Shown: piece by piece, positions 1 to 12,833 of the stretch
Position numbering within the stretch: the stretch's first letter is position 1
Layout: each line of letters begins with the position of its first letter
Assembly (NCBI RefSeq): GCF_019239235.1
Contig: NZ_JAAZTS010000016.1
Span: 1 to 64,000 of the forward strand
Direction: 5' to 3'
DNA from: Caecibacteroides pullorum
GTDB taxonomy: Bacteria; Bacteroidota; Bacteroidia; Bacteroidales; Bacteroidaceae
Length of the DNA stretch: 64,000 nucleotides
Position numbers and translations under genes: made by a program
The notes under the pieces: generated by a model
What the model was told of the DNA's origin: nothing
Database searches by the model: none
Seen by the model: only the letters and a program-made list of their open reading frames with translations

Positions 1-106
<106 letters not shown>

Positions 107-117
107 TTTTCTTCAGA

Positions 118-157
118 AGTCCTCCGCAACAATTCTGTTGTGGGGGACTCTTTTTTT
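118..157 (+). terminator. rRNA operon terminator
   Basis: A 13-bp stem with two G-U pairs (118-130 with 137-149) and a 6-nt loop is followed by a run of seven T (151-157). It sits 11 nt after the 5S gene, so it ends the rRNA operon. Confidence 0.9.
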
Positions 158-232
158 GTTCATTATCCCCCTTTTTTAAACCTCTCTGCATTTTTCTTTC
201 ATTCTTTTTATTTTATATCCAAGCAAATTTTG

Positions 233-240
233 TAATTTTG
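233..240 (+). promoter_or_regulatory. Probable -7 box for the V-ATPase operon
   Basis: TAATTTTG fits the Bacteroides -7 consensus TAnnTTTG and lies 65 nt before the first ATG of the operon. No clear -33 TTTG is visible at the expected distance, so only the -7 element is supported. Confidence 0.5.
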
Positions 241-304
241 GCCAAAATCTAATGAGGAGAAAAATCACGTATAGAAAATAAATTAACATATAACTCCTAT
301 AAAT

Positions 305-895
305 ATGGAAAACAAAATTCAAGAGCTGACCGACAAGATTTATCGTGAAGGGGTCGAGAAAGGGAATGAAGAAGCCCGTAAATTAGTATTGGAGGCCCAA
401 GCGGAAGCGAAGAAAATTGTAGACGAAGCTCATAAAGAGGCCGAGCAGATTTTGGCCAATGCTCGTAAGTCTGCTGATGAATTGTCAGAGAATACGAAGT
501 CTGAATTGAAGCTGTTTGCAGGACAGGCTGTAAATGCTTTGAAGTCTGAAATCACTTCCGTCGTAAGTGGATCAATTGTTGATACAGACGTAAAAGCTTT
601 TGCTGCAAATAAGGACTATCTGAATGCCTTTATTGTTGCATTAGCTGAAAAATGGAGCGTGGACGAGCCTATTGTCATCTCTACGGCAGATGCAGAAGGA
701 CTAAAGAAATATTTCGCATCAAAAGCTAAAGCTTTTTTGGACAAAGGCGTCAGAATTGAGCAAGTGAACGGTATCAAGACGTTGTTCACTGTGTCACCGG
801 CAAGTGGTGCCTATAAGGTGAACTTTGGCGAGGAAGAGTTTATGAACTACTTCAAGGAATTTTTGCGTCCACAACTGGTGGAAATGTTATTTTAA
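305..895 (+). CDS. atpE: V/A-type ATPase subunit E (peripheral stalk)
   Basis: This 196-residue protein begins with about 90 residues of charged, Ala/Glu/Lys-rich helix, the coiled-coil part that forms the peripheral stalk with subunit G in known V/A-ATPases. A compact C-terminal domain that would contact the catalytic head follows. It is the first gene of a seven-gene operon, 14 nt before the DUF2764 gene, and its length is normal for bacterial subunit E. No gene for its usual coiled-coil partner G is present, so it may pair with itself or with another stalk protein. The assignment rests on the helical pattern plus the unmistakable neighbours. Confidence 0.85.
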   Translation: MENKIQELTDKIYREGVEKGNEEARKLVLEAQAEAKKIVDEAHKEAEQILANARKSADELSENTKSELKLFAGQAVNALKSEITSVVSGSIVDTDVKAFAANKDYLNAFIVALAEKWSVDEPIVISTADAEGLKKYFASKAKAFLDKGVRIEQVNGIKTLFTVSPASGAYKVNFGEEEFMNYFKEFLRPQLVEMLF

Positions 896-909
896 ATCCC
901 TGTCAGGAT

Positions 910-1752
910 ATGAGTAAATACTATTACTTGGTAGCTGGTTTGCCCGATTTGGCTTTGGATGACAGCAAACTGAGTTATACGGTAGCAGATTTCAAGACAG
1001 AGTTTTATCCTTATTTGTCAGATGCGGATAAAAAGTTAATAGACCTGTTCTATTTGAAGTTTGATAATGCGAATGTATTGAAACTTTTGAAAGACAGGGA
1101 TGCGGTGATTGATACCTGCGGATTGTATTCAGTAGACGAACTGTCTGGTTTTATAGCTATGCTGAAGGACGGTGACGAGGTACCTGACCGTGTATTTCCT
1201 TCTTACCTTTCTGCGTTTATCTCCGACTATTTCAATCAACCAACCGAGGAGATGAATTCTTTGCCAGAGAATCGTCTGGCCGGATTGTATTATGCTTATG
1301 CAATGAAGTGTAAGAATCGGTTCGTTTCCGATTGGTTTAGCTTCAATCTCACAGTCAACAATATTTTGGTTGCACTTACAGCCCGTAAGTATAAGTTTGA
1401 AGTCGCTCCTCTGATTGTGGGCGACACCAGTATCTGCGAAGCATTGCGTACGTCGACTGCACGCGATTTCGGTTTGGGTACTGAGGTCGATTATTTGGAT
1501 CAGCTGATGAAGATCAGTGAGGTAGAAGAGTTGGTTGAACGTGAGAAAAAGATAGATCAGTTGCGTTGGAACTGGATGGAAGAAGCTACTTTCTTCAATT
1601 ATTTTACCATTGAACGTTTGTTTGTATTTCTGTTGCAGCTTGAGATGATTGAACGTTGGCTTTCTTTGGACAAAGAACGTGGAAGTCAGTTGTTCCGCAG
1701 TATGATTGATGCATTGAAAAACGAAGTACAGATACCCGCGGAATTCAGATAA
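910..1752 (+). CDS. DUF2764 family protein of the V-ATPase operon
   Basis: This is a 280-residue soluble protein opening MSKYYYLVAGLPDLALD, the hallmark of the DUF2764 family. That family is found almost only inside Bacteroidetes and spirochaete V-ATPase operons. It lies between subunit E and subunit A. The operon has no recognisable subunit C (the funnel that joins the central shaft to the K ring). The position and the all-helical composition make this protein the natural candidate for that role, but this is inference. The start is the ATG 14 nt after atpE; no competing start is close. Confidence 0.8.
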   Translation: MSKYYYLVAGLPDLALDDSKLSYTVADFKTEFYPYLSDADKKLIDLFYLKFDNANVLKLLKDRDAVIDTCGLYSVDELSGFIAMLKDGDEVPDRVFPSYLSAFISDYFNQPTEEMNSLPENRLAGLYYAYAMKCKNRFVSDWFSFNLTVNNILVALTARKYKFEVAPLIVGDTSICEALRTSTARDFGLGTEVDYLDQLMKISEVEELVEREKKIDQLRWNWMEEATFFNYFTIERLFVFLLQLEMIERWLSLDKERGSQLFRSMIDALKNEVQIPAEFR

Positions 1753-1771
1753 ATAAAATTGTTAATATTAT

Positions 1772-3526
1772 ATGGCAACAAAAGGAACTGTTAGTGGCGT
1801 AATCGCCAACATGGTGACGCTTGTCGTTGACGGCCCGGTGGCACAGAATGAGATTTGTTACATCTCTACCGGGGGCGACCGTCTGATGGCAGAGGTTATC
1901 AAGGTTGTAGGTGCCCAAGTATATGTTCAGGTGTTCGAAAGTACGCGTGGACTGAAGGTAGGTGCTGAAGCCGAATTTACCGGACACATGCTCGAAGTGA
2001 CGTTAGGACCGGGTATGTTGTCCAAAAACTACGATGGTTTGCAGAACGACCTGGACAAGATGGAGGGTGTTTTCCTGAAGCGAGGTCAGTATACTTATCC
2101 TTTGGACAAGGAAAAGAAGTGGCATTTTGTTCCCTTGGTAAAGCCCGGTGATAAGGTGGAAGCCGCTGCCTGGCTTGGAAAGGTGGAAGAGAATTTTCAG
2201 CCGCTTAAAATCATGGTGCCTTTCGCACAGAAGGGCATTTGTACTGTGAAGTCGATAGTTTCGGAAGGTGATTATACCATCGAGGATACTGTCGCTGTGC
2301 TGACAGCAGAAGATGGTAGTGAAGTGGAAGTCAACATGATTCAGAAATGGCCGGTGAAGCGTGCCATGACCAACTACAAGGAGAAACCCCGTCCTTTCAA
2401 ATTGCTGGAAACGGGTGTTCGTGTGATTGATACGGTGAACCCCATTGTAGAAGGTGGTACAGGATTTATTCCTGGTCCGTTTGGTACCGGTAAGACGGTG
2501 CTTCAGCATGCCATTTCCAAGCAGGCGGAAGCAGATATCGTAATCATAGCTGCCTGTGGTGAACGTGCTAATGAGGTCGTGGAAATCTTTACAGAATTCC
2601 CTGAACTGGTAGACCCGCATACAGGTCGTAAATTGATGGAACGTACCATCATCATTGCCAATACTTCAAACATGCCGGTGGCTGCCCGTGAAGCTTCTGT
2701 ATACACGGCTATGACCATTGCCGAATACTATCGCAGTATGGGCTTGAAGGTATTGTTGATGGCCGACTCTACTTCCCGTTGGGCACAGGCTTTGCGTGAG
2801 ATGTCCAACCGTATGGAGGAACTGCCGGGTCCCGATGCATTCCCTATGGATTTGTCTTCCATTATCTCCAACTTCTATGGTCGTGCCGGTTATGTCGTAT
2901 TGAACAATGGTGAGACCGGTTCTATTACCTTTATTGGTACCGTATCTCCTGCCGGTGGTAACCTGAAGGAACCTGTAACTGAAAATACGAAGAAGGTGGC
3001 CCGTTGCTTCTATGCCCTTGAGCAGGACCGTGCAGACAAGAAGCGTTACCCTGCCGTAAATCCTATTGATTCATATTCCAAATATATTGAATATCCTGAA
3101 TTTGAAGATTATATCAGCAAACGTATCAATGGAGAGTGGATCGGAAAGGTAAATGAAATCAAAACTCGTCTCCAGCGTGGTAAGGAAATTGCCGAACAGA
3201 TCAATATCTTGGGTGATGACGGTGTACCCGTAGATTACCACGTCATTTTCTGGAAATCGGAATTGATTGACTTTGTGATTTTGCAGCAGGATGCTTTCGA
3301 CGAAATTGATGCCGTGACTCCGATGGAACGTCAGGAAGAAATTCTGAATATGGTTATCGAAATCTGCCATACGGACTTCACTTTCGACAACTTCAACGAA
3401 GTAATGGATTACTTTAAGAAAATGATCAATATCTGCAAGCAGATGAACTACTCGAAGTTCAAATCTCCCGAATACGAAGCATTCCGTCAGCAATTGCAGG
3501 CGTTGATCGAAGAGCGGAAGGCATGA
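1772..3526 (+). CDS. atpA: V/A-type ATPase catalytic subunit A
   Basis: The 584 residues match the family length. The Walker A loop GPFGTGKT is at residues 235-242 and a Walker B-type strand ending LLMADS follows about 90 residues later. The non-homologous insertion typical of V/A-type A subunits lies between the N-terminal barrel and the P-loop. In the family this subunit hydrolyses (or makes) ATP in an A3B3 head in the cytoplasm. It is preceded by the DUF2764 gene (19-nt gap) and followed by subunit B. The long reading frames on the other strand are shadows. Confidence 0.97.
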   Translation: MATKGTVSGVIANMVTLVVDGPVAQNEICYISTGGDRLMAEVIKVVGAQVYVQVFESTRGLKVGAEAEFTGHMLEVTLGPGMLSKNYDGLQNDLDKMEGVFLKRGQYTYPLDKEKKWHFVPLVKPGDKVEAAAWLGKVEENFQPLKIMVPFAQKGICTVKSIVSEGDYTIEDTVAVLTAEDGSEVEVNMIQKWPVKRAMTNYKEKPRPFKLLETGVRVIDTVNPIVEGGTGFIPGPFGTGKTVLQHAISKQAEADIVIIAACGERANEVVEIFTEFPELVDPHTGRKLMERTIIIANTSNMPVAAREASVYTAMTIAEYYRSMGLKVLLMADSTSRWAQALREMSNRMEELPGPDAFPMDLSSIISNFYGRAGYVVLNNGETGSITFIGTVSPAGGNLKEPVTENTKKVARCFYALEQDRADKKRYPAVNPIDSYSKYIEYPEFEDYISKRINGEWIGKVNEIKTRLQRGKEIAEQINILGDDGVPVDYHVIFWKSELIDFVILQQDAFDEIDAVTPMERQEEILNMVIEICHTDFTFDNFNEVMDYFKKMINICKQMNYSKFKSPEYEAFRQQLQALIEERKA

Positions 3527-3571
3527 TTGAATTTTGAGAACACGAATATTAAATTGCTAAGTATTTGAACA

Positions 3572-4903
3572 ATGGCAACAAAAGCATTTCAAAAAATATA
3601 TACCAAAATAACTCAGATTACGAAGGCTACCTGTTCGTTGAAAGCTACGGGAGTAGGGTATGACGAGTTGGCAACCGTAAACGGCAAGCTTGCACAGGTA
3701 GTGAAGATTGCCGGGGATGAAGTGACCTTGCAGGTATTCGAAGGTACCGAAGGTATTCCCACCAATGCCGAAGTGGTATTCTTGGGTAAGGCACCTACGT
3801 TGAAGGTGAGCGAGCAGCTTGCCGGACGTTTCTTTAACGCTTTCGGTGATCCCATTGACGGAGGACCGGAAATTGAAGGACAGGAAGTGGAAATCGGCGG
3901 TCCGTCGGTAAATCCCGTTCGTCGTAAGCAACCGTCTGAATTGATTGCGACCGGTATTGCTGGTATCGACTTGAATAATACGCTGGTGTCCGGTCAGAAG
4001 ATTCCTTTCTTTGCTGATCCTGACCAGCCTTTCAATCAGGTAATGGCCAATGTGGCCCTCCGTGCCGAGACCGATAAGATTATCTTGGGTGGTATGGGTA
4101 TGACGAACGATGACTACCTTTATTTTAAAAATGTATTCTCCAATGCTGGTGCTCTTAGCCGAATTGTCAGCTTTGTGAATACGACAGAAAATCCGCCGGT
4201 AGAACGTCTGCTTGTTCCTGATATGGCTCTGACAGCTGCCGAATATTTTGCTGTGCAGCACAACGAGAAGGTGTTGGTACTTCTGACTGATATGACTTCT
4301 TATTCCGACGCGTTGGCCATTGTGTCCAATCGTATGGACCAGATTCCGTCGAAGGACTCTATGCCGGGTTCGCTGTATTCTGACTTGGCCAAGATCTATG
4401 AGAAGGCCGTACAGTTCCCTAGTGGAGGTTCCATCACGATTATCGCAGTGACCACCCTTTCGGGAGGTGACATTACGCACGCTGTGCCCGATAATACCGG
4501 TTATATCACTGAAGGTCAGCTTTTCCTGCGTCGTGACAGTGATATTGGTAAGGTTATCGTAGACCCCTTCCGTTCTTTGTCTCGTCTGAAACAGTTGGTT
4601 ACCGGTAAGAAGACTCGTAAGGACCATCCGCAAGTGATGAATGCTGCTGTCCGTCTGTATGCCGATGCTGCCAACGCCAAGACCAAGTTGGAGAATGGTT
4701 TCGACCTGACAAACTATGATGAGCGTACGCTTGCTTTCGCCAAGGATTACTCCAACCAGTTGCTGGCCATCGATGTCAATCTCGATACGACCGAGATGCT
4801 TGATGTGGCCTGGAGCTTGTTCGGCAAGTATTTCAAGCCGGAAGAAGTGAACATAAAGAAGGAACTGGTCGATCAGTATTGGCCGGCCGGCAAGGCAAAT
4901 TAA
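3572..4903 (+). CDS. atpB: V/A-type ATPase subunit B
   Basis: This is a 443-residue, non-catalytic nucleotide-binding partner of subunit A. As expected for B subunits it lacks a Walker A lysine motif; the equivalent loop near residues 145-150 reads FADPDQPFNQ. Conserved blocks include GDPIDGGPEI and the SDALAIVSNRMDQIPS segment. It sits 45 nt after atpA and 13 nt before atpD. Together with A it forms the catalytic hexamer. Confidence 0.96.
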   Translation: MATKAFQKIYTKITQITKATCSLKATGVGYDELATVNGKLAQVVKIAGDEVTLQVFEGTEGIPTNAEVVFLGKAPTLKVSEQLAGRFFNAFGDPIDGGPEIEGQEVEIGGPSVNPVRRKQPSELIATGIAGIDLNNTLVSGQKIPFFADPDQPFNQVMANVALRAETDKIILGGMGMTNDDYLYFKNVFSNAGALSRIVSFVNTTENPPVERLLVPDMALTAAEYFAVQHNEKVLVLLTDMTSYSDALAIVSNRMDQIPSKDSMPGSLYSDLAKIYEKAVQFPSGGSITIIAVTTLSGGDITHAVPDNTGYITEGQLFLRRDSDIGKVIVDPFRSLSRLKQLVTGKKTRKDHPQVMNAAVRLYADAANAKTKLENGFDLTNYDERTLAFAKDYSNQLLAIDVNLDTTEMLDVAWSLFGKYFKPEEVNIKKELVDQYWPAGKAN

Positions 4904-4916
4904 AGAATCATAAAGA

Positions 4917-5518
4917 ATGGCTATTAAGTTTCAATATAACAAGACCTCGCTCCAGCAGCTTGAAAAGCAACTGAAAGTGCGGGTGCGTACCCTTCCTATT
5001 ATTAAGAATAAGGAGAGTGCACTGCGCATGGAGGTGAAGCGTTGCAAGACCGACGCTCAGGCACTGGAACAACGGTTGGAAAAGGAAATACAAGCTTACG
5101 AAGCCATGTTCGCTCTATGGAATGAGTTCGACAGCTCGCTGATTAAGGTCAGTGATGTACATTTGGGAGTTCGCAAGATTGCCGGTGTACGGGTGCCCCA
5201 GTTAGAGAATATCGATTTTGATATCCGTCCGTACAGTCTGTTCAATGCCCCCAAATGGTATGCTGACGGTCTGAATCTGCTGAAAGAGCTGGCTCATACT
5301 GCTATTGAGCGTGAGTTCACGGTTGCCAAGCTGAACTTGCTCGAACATGCCCGTAAGAAGACTACACAGAAAGTGAACCTTTTCGAAAAAGTACAAATTC
5401 CCGGCTATCAGGATGCCCTGCGTAAGATCAAACGGTTCATGGAAGATGAAGAGAACCTGTCCAAGTCTTCGCAGAAGATCATGAAGTCCCATCAGGAAAA
5501 AAGGAAGGAGGCAGAGGC

Positions 5519-5522
<4 letters not shown>
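4917..5522 (+). CDS. atpD: V/A-type ATPase subunit D (central shaft)
   Basis: The 201 residues are predicted to be two long helices. The N-terminal stretch begins MAIKFQYNKTSLQQLEKQLK and the C-terminal helix ends in a Lys/Glu-rich tail, the usual shape of the rotating shaft. The stop codon overlaps the start of the next gene (ATGA), indicating translational coupling with subunit I. The partner subunit F, normally encoded next to D, is not found in this operon. Confidence 0.93.
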
Positions 5523-7800
<2,278 letters not shown>

Positions 7801-7827
7801 TCGACGTTTTTTTTCAAAAAACAGGCT

Positions 7828-7881
7828 ACCCCTGCCTCTGTTGTCTTCCCAGGACAGCATGGAGGCGGGGGTTGTCTTTTT
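7828..7881 (+). terminator. Terminator of the V-ATPase operon
   Basis: An 11-bp stem (7828-7838 with 7862-7872, one G-U pair) is followed by TGTCTTTTT. It lies 28 nt after the atpK stop codon. Confidence 0.85.
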
Positions 7882-7950
7882 GCATACGTTTGCTTGTTTC
7901 CTTTTCTTCATTTTTTTCGGTTAAAAGGTTATTTTTCAAAGAATAATATG

Positions 7951-7958
7951 TACTTTTG
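7951..7958 (+). promoter_or_regulatory. Probable -7 box for the glycogen genes
   Basis: TACTTTTG fits TAnnTTTG. It lies 100 nt upstream of the glycogen synthase ATG, just past the preceding terminator. The -33 position is T-rich (ATTTTTC) but has no clean TTTG. Confidence 0.55.
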
Positions 7959-8057
7959 CATCCGTTTTTGAGAGCAACGTAATTATGTTACTGGAGTTGC
8001 GTCAGTCGATTTGTTTATTACAGGGAGGCTGTACGCTATCAGAATAATATTAGAGAT

Positions 8058-9725
8058 ATGAGTAAAGAATTGTTGACCCCCGACTATATTTTCGAAGCAA
8101 GTTGGGAAGTTTGTAATAAAGTGGGGGGCATATACACGGTGTTATCTACACGGGCCAAAACATTGCAGGAGCAATTCCGTGATAGAATATTCTTTATAGG
8201 ACCGGATTTCTGGAAGGGGAAAGAAAATCCTCTTTTCACAGAATACGATAACCTTTGTGCAGCGTGGAAGGAATATGCTGCTTCACACGATAATTTGTCT
8301 GTCAGAGTAGGCCGTTGGAATGTTCCGGGTGAACCGATTGTCATTCTGGTTGATTTCCAGCCTTTCTTCGCGCAGAAGAACGACATTTATACAGAAATGT
8401 GGAATCGTTATCAGGTTGATTCGTTGCATGCTTACGGCGACTACGATGAAGCTTCCATGTTTGCTTTTGCTGCTGGAAAAGTGGTTGAAAGTTTCTATCG
8501 CTACAATCTGACAGATACGGACAAGGTCGTTTTTCAGGCACACGAATGGATGACGGGCATGGGAGCTCTTTATTTGCAGGCAGCTGTACCCGAAATCGCA
8601 ACTATTTTCACCACACATGCCACGTCGATTGGACGTTCCATTGCCGGTAATGGGAAACCTTTGTATGACTATCTTTTTGCATACAATGGAGATCAGATGG
8701 CTCAGGAACTGAATATGCAGTCCAAGCATTCCATCGAAAAGCAGACAGCTCACTATGTAGACTGCTTCACAACGGTGAGTGAAATTACCAATAATGAATG
8801 TAAGGAATTACTCGACAAACCTGCCGATGTCATTTTGGTCAATGGTTTTGAGGATGGATTCGTTCCGAAAGGATCCACGTATACAGGTAAGCGTAAGCGT
8901 GCTCGTGCTTTGAAGCTCCGCTTGGCCAGTTGCCTGGTCGGCGAGATTTTTTCTGACGAAGATACGCTTATCATTTCTACCAGTGGTCGCTATGAGTTTA
9001 AAAACAAGGGTATCAATGTCTTCTTGGAGGCCCTGAACCGTTTGAACCGCGATAAAAACCTGAAGAAAAAAGTGCTGGCTTTTGTCAATGTACCCAGTTG
9101 GGTGGGAGAGCCTCGTGAGGAATTGCAGCAGCGAATGAAAAGTAAGGAAACTTTCGATACGCCTTTGCAATGTCCTTTCATTACCCACTGGCTTCATAAT
9201 ATGACTCACGACCAGGTACTCGACATGCTGAAATATCTGGGTATGGGCAACCGCCCCGAGGATAAGGTGAAGGTCATCTTCGTTCCTTGTTACTTGGATG
9301 GTAAGGATGGTATCCTTAACAAGCTCTACTACGATCTTGTGTTGGGTAGCGACCTTAGTGTCTATCCGTCCTATTACGAACCTTGGGGATATACTCCGTT
9401 GGAGAGCATTGCTTTCCATGTACCTACTATTACGACAGATTTGGCCGGCTTTGGCCTCTGGATCAAGAGCCTGAAGAATGTCCATGGCATCGACGATGGT
9501 GTGGAAGTGCTTCACCGTTCGGACTACAACTATTCCGAAGTGGCTGACGGCATCAAGGACACTATCACAGCTTTCTCGGCCAAGACTCCTGCCGAAGTTC
9601 GTGAGATCCGCAAGCGGGCTGCTGCCGTATCCGAACTGGCATTGTGGAAGCATTTTATCACGCACTATTACGAAGCCTACGATTTCGCTTTGCGTCGTGC
9701 AAAAGAGCGTCTGTTGAACCTGTAA
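8058..9725 (+). CDS. Glycogen synthase, GT3 (eukaryote-like) type
   Basis: This 555-residue glycosyltransferase has the N-terminal sugar-nucleotide loop KVGGIYTVLSTRA (near residue 21) and the C-terminal acceptor/donor motif YEPWGYTPLE (near 440). The opening resembles the animal and yeast glycogen synthase family GT3 rather than the GlgA/GT5 enzymes of Enterobacteria. GT3 enzymes extend alpha-1,4-glucan from UDP-glucose. The gene is followed 42 nt later by a glucan phosphorylase, so one operon encodes both making and breaking of the glycogen store. Confidence 0.93.
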   Translation: MSKELLTPDYIFEASWEVCNKVGGIYTVLSTRAKTLQEQFRDRIFFIGPDFWKGKENPLFTEYDNLCAAWKEYAASHDNLSVRVGRWNVPGEPIVILVDFQPFFAQKNDIYTEMWNRYQVDSLHAYGDYDEASMFAFAAGKVVESFYRYNLTDTDKVVFQAHEWMTGMGALYLQAAVPEIATIFTTHATSIGRSIAGNGKPLYDYLFAYNGDQMAQELNMQSKHSIEKQTAHYVDCFTTVSEITNNECKELLDKPADVILVNGFEDGFVPKGSTYTGKRKRARALKLRLASCLVGEIFSDEDTLIISTSGRYEFKNKGINVFLEALNRLNRDKNLKKKVLAFVNVPSWVGEPREELQQRMKSKETFDTPLQCPFITHWLHNMTHDQVLDMLKYLGMGNRPEDKVKVIFVPCYLDGKDGILNKLYYDLVLGSDLSVYPSYYEPWGYTPLESIAFHVPTITTDLAGFGLWIKSLKNVHGIDDGVEVLHRSDYNYSEVADGIKDTITAFSAKTPAEVREIRKRAAAVSELALWKHFITHYYEAYDFALRRAKERLLNL

Positions 9726-9767
9726 ACTGAATTGAATAGAAATTATTAATCAAACTTATCATATACA

Positions 9768-12332
9768 ATGAAGATTAAAGTTAGTAATGTAAACACTCCG
9801 AACTGGAAAGATGTGAATGTAAAGTCGCACATTCCGGCTGAGTTGGAGAAATTGTCTGAATTGGCACGCAACATCTGGTGGTCTTGGAATTATGAGGCTA
9901 CCGAACTGTTCAGAGACCTTGACCCTGCTTTGTGGAAAGAGGTAGGACAGAATCCCGTGCTTTTGTTGGAACGTATGAGCTATGCTAAACTTGAAGCGCT
10001 TGCGAATGATAAGGTTATCCTGCGCAGAATGGATGATGTATACTCTAAGTTCCGTACATATATGGATGTGGAGCCCGACAAGAAGCGTCCCTCCGTGGCC
10101 TATTTCAGTATGGAATATGGTTTGAATCACGTTCTGAAAATATATTCTGGTGGTCTGGGCGTATTGGCCGGCGATTACCTGAAGGAAGCTTCGGACAGCA
10201 ATGTTGACTTGTGTGCGGTAGGTTTCCTCTATCGTTACGGTTACTTCACGCAAACCCTGTCGATGGATGGTCAGCAGATTGCCAACTACGAAGCTCAGAA
10301 CTTCGGCCAGTTGCCTATCGACCGTGTACTCGACGAGAACGGCAATCAGGTGATCGTGGATGTTCCCTATCTGGACTACTATGTACATGCTTATATATGG
10401 AGAGTCAATGTAGGCCGTATCTCTCTCTATTTGCTCGATACGGATAATGAGCTGAACAGCGAATTTGACCGTTCTATTACCCATGTTCTTTACGGTGGTG
10501 ACTGGGAAAACCGTCTGAAGCAGGAGATTCTGCTCGGTATCGGTGGTATGTTGACTCTGAAGAAACTGGGCATCAAGAAAGATGTTTATCACTGCAATGA
10601 AGGACACGCAGCCCTCATCAACGTACAGCGTATCTGCGATTACGTAGCTGAAGGCCTTACTTACGATCAGGCCATTGAGTTGGTTCGTGCCTCTTCACTT
10701 TATACTGTACACACTCCTGTACCTGCCGGTCACGACTACTTCGACGAAGGTCTTTTCGGTAAATACATGGGCGGTTATCCTTCTCGTATGGGTATTTCCT
10801 GGGATGATCTGATGGACTTGGGTCGTAACAATCCGGGTGACAAGGGCGAACGCTTCTGTATGTCAGTGTTTGCTTGCAACACATCTCAGGAAGTCAACGG
10901 TGTAAGCTGGCTGCACGGTAAAGTATCTCAGGAAATGTTCTCCAGCATTTGGAAGGGTTATTTCCCTGAAGAAAACCACGTAGGCTACGTTACCAATGGT
11001 GTACACTTCCCTACTTGGAGCGCTACCGAGTGGAAACAGCTTTATGCTCAGTATTTCGATGAGAACTTCTGGTATGACCAGTCAAACGAGAAGATTTGGA
11101 AGGCTATCTACGATGTGCCCGATGAAGTGATTTGGAAGACTCGCATGGCGTTGAAGAACAAACTTATCGACTATGTACGCAAGCAGTATCGCGAAACTTG
11201 GTTGAAGAATCAGGGTGATCCTTCTCGCATTGTGTCTTTGCTTGACAAGATCAATCCTAATGCACTGCTTATCGGTTTCGGTCGTCGTTTTGCTACTTAC
11301 AAGCGTGCCCACCTGCTGTTCACCGACCTTGATCGTCTGTCCAAGATCGTGAACAACCCCGACTATCCGGTACAGTTCCTCTTCACCGGTAAGGCTCACC
11401 CGCACGATGGTGCCGGTCAGGGACTTATCAAGAAGATCATTGAGATCTCACGTCGTCCCGAGTTCCTCGGCAAGATTATCTTCCTCGAGAATTACGACAT
11501 GCAGCTCGCACGCCGTCTTGTTTCCGGTGTAGATATCTGGTTGAACACGCCGACCCGTCCGCTCGAAGCTTCCGGTACGTCCGGCGAAAAAGCTTTGATG
11601 AACGGTGTTGTCAACTTCTCCGTACTCGACGGCTGGTGGCTCGAAGGCTACCGTGAAGGTGCCGGTTGGGCTTTGACTGAGAAACGTACTTATCAGAATC
11701 AGGAACATCAGGATCAGCTGGATGCTGCTACTATCTATAGCATCCTTGAGACCGAGATCCTGCCGCTCTACTATGCACGCAACAAGAAGGGCTATTCCGA
11801 AGGCTGGATCAAGACGATCAAGAATTCTATCGCCCAGATTGCTCCTCACTATACGATGAAGCGTCAGCTTGACGACTACTTCGAGAAGTTCTACAACAAG
11901 GAAGCCAAGCGTTTCCATCTGTTGGCTGCCAACAACTACGCCAAGGCCAAAGAAATTGCCGCTTGGAAGGAACAGGTAGTTGAAAAGTGGGATAGTATCG
12001 AAATCGTATCCTGCGAGAAGACCGAAGAGCTTGTTAAGGGTTCTATCGAGAGCGGTAAGGAATATACCATTACTTACGTTATCGACGAGAAAGGTCTGAA
12101 CGATGCCATCGGACTCGAACTGGTGACTACTTACACTTCTGCCGACGGTAAGCAGCATGTTTACTCTGTCGAGCCGTTCGAAGTAGTGAAGAAAGAGGGT
12201 AATCTTTATACTTTCCAGGCTAAGCACAAGCTGGAGAATGCCGGTAGCTTTAAAGTTTCCTACCGTATGTTCCCCAAGAATTCCGACTTGCCTCATCGTC
12301 AGGACTTCTGCTATGTGCGTTGGTTCGTGTAA
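9768..12332 (+). CDS. glgP: Alpha-glucan (glycogen) phosphorylase, GT35
   Basis: The protein has 854 residues. The cofactor motif [14 protein letters not shown] carries the pyridoxal-phosphate lysine (Lys608). The family releases glucose 1-phosphate from glycogen or maltodextrin ends. The N-terminus ([17 protein letters not shown]) and overall spacing match the shorter 'alpha-glucan phosphorylase' branch common in Bacteroidetes, thermophiles and actinobacteria, not the allosterically regulated animal type. A C-terminal beta-rich extension of about 120 residues follows the catalytic fold. It is probably cotranscribed with the synthase and is followed by a terminator. Confidence 0.95.
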   Translation: MKIKVSNVNTPNWKDVNVKSHIPAELEKLSELARNIWWSWNYEATELFRDLDPALWKEVGQNPVLLLERMSYAKLEALANDKVILRRMDDVYSKFRTYMDVEPDKKRPSVAYFSMEYGLNHVLKIYSGGLGVLAGDYLKEASDSNVDLCAVGFLYRYGYFTQTLSMDGQQIANYEAQNFGQLPIDRVLDENGNQVIVDVPYLDYYVHAYIWRVNVGRISLYLLDTDNELNSEFDRSITHVLYGGDWENRLKQEILLGIGGMLTLKKLGIKKDVYHCNEGHAALINVQRICDYVAEGLTYDQAIELVRASSLYTVHTPVPAGHDYFDEGLFGKYMGGYPSRMGISWDDLMDLGRNNPGDKGERFCMSVFACNTSQEVNGVSWLHGKVSQEMFSSIWKGYFPEENHVGYVTNGVHFPTWSATEWKQLYAQYFDENFWYDQSNEKIWKAIYDVPDEVIWKTRMALKNKLIDYVRKQYRETWLKNQGDPSRIVSLLDKINPNALLIGFGRRFATYKRAHLLFTDLDRLSKIVNNPDYPVQFLFTGKAHPHDGAGQGLIKKIIEISRRPEFLGKIIFLENYDMQLARRLVSGVDIWLNTPTRPLEASGTSGEKALMNGVVNFSVLDGWWLEGYREGAGWALTEKRTYQNQEHQDQLDAATIYSILETEILPLYYARNKKGYSEGWIKTIKNSIAQIAPHYTMKRQLDDYFEKFYNKEAKRFHLLAANNYAKAKEIAAWKEQVVEKWDSIEIVSCEKTEELVKGSIESGKEYTITYVIDEKGLNDAIGLELVTTYTSADGKQHVYSVEPFEVVKKEGNLYTFQAKHKLENAGSFKVSYRMFPKNSDLPHRQDFCYVRWFV

Positions 12333-12370
12333 TAAGGTTTTGTCTTATTCATTATTATATAAATAAAAAA

Positions 12371-12403
12371 GAGAGTGTACTCTGTAGTGCACTCTCTTTT
12401 TTT
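12371..12403 (+). terminator. Terminator after the glycogen operon
   Basis: A 10-bp stem (12371-12380 with 12387-12396, one mismatch or wobble) is preceded by AAATAAAAAA and followed by seven T. Confidence 0.85.
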
Positions 12404-12639
12404 ATGCCTTTCATCTGGTTTATTAAATGGTTGCAAACTTCTATGCTGATTCATAGGAAATGCTGATTTTTTTATATTCTTTCAGCTTTTGTCGTTGTTT
12501 GTTTTTTTAAAATATTTCTTTAGGCAAATTTGTCGTGTAATGTCTGTTCTGAAATGCCTATCTGTGATACCTTGATTTCTTTCTGTTTCTTTGTTAATGC
12601 CTTTCATCTTTTATTTCGTGGAAAAATAATGTGACTTCT

Positions 12640-12717
12640 CGTAAAGTCCCTCTTTATGCCCGTAAAGTGCCTCTTTATACTCGTAAAGTGCCACTTTGTG
12701 AGTGTAAAGAGCCTATT
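12640..12717. repeat. 21-bp tandem repeat, about 3.7 copies
   Basis: Units start at 12640, 12661, 12682 and 12703. The consensus is CGTAAAGTGCCTCTTTATAC plus one base. Each unit contains the dyad TAAAG-n5-CTTTA. The 21-bp period equals two helical turns, so the dyads lie on one face of the helix. Confidence 0.8.
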
Positions 12718-12825
12718 GGCGTTTGGTAAATCCTTATTTTAGTAGTATGAAAAAATTATAAATATGATGATTCTGATTTGGTATAATTATTTTTTGCATA
12801 TATTCAATATTCTCAAAAAATATTG

Positions 12826-12833
12826 TATCTTTG
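12826..12833 (+). promoter_or_regulatory. Candidate distal -7 box for the polyene-like cluster
   Basis: TATCTTTG is a perfect TAnnTTTG match, 465 nt upstream of the first gene. A T-rich TTTTTTG lies 29 nt further up, longer than the normal 19-21 nt spacing. Confidence 0.4.

Noticed and set aside
12595..12740. A repeat peptide gene (RKVPLYA units) over the 21-bp repeat
   Set aside because: There is no ATG, the frame is only about 32 codons from a GTG, and the region otherwise looks non-coding.
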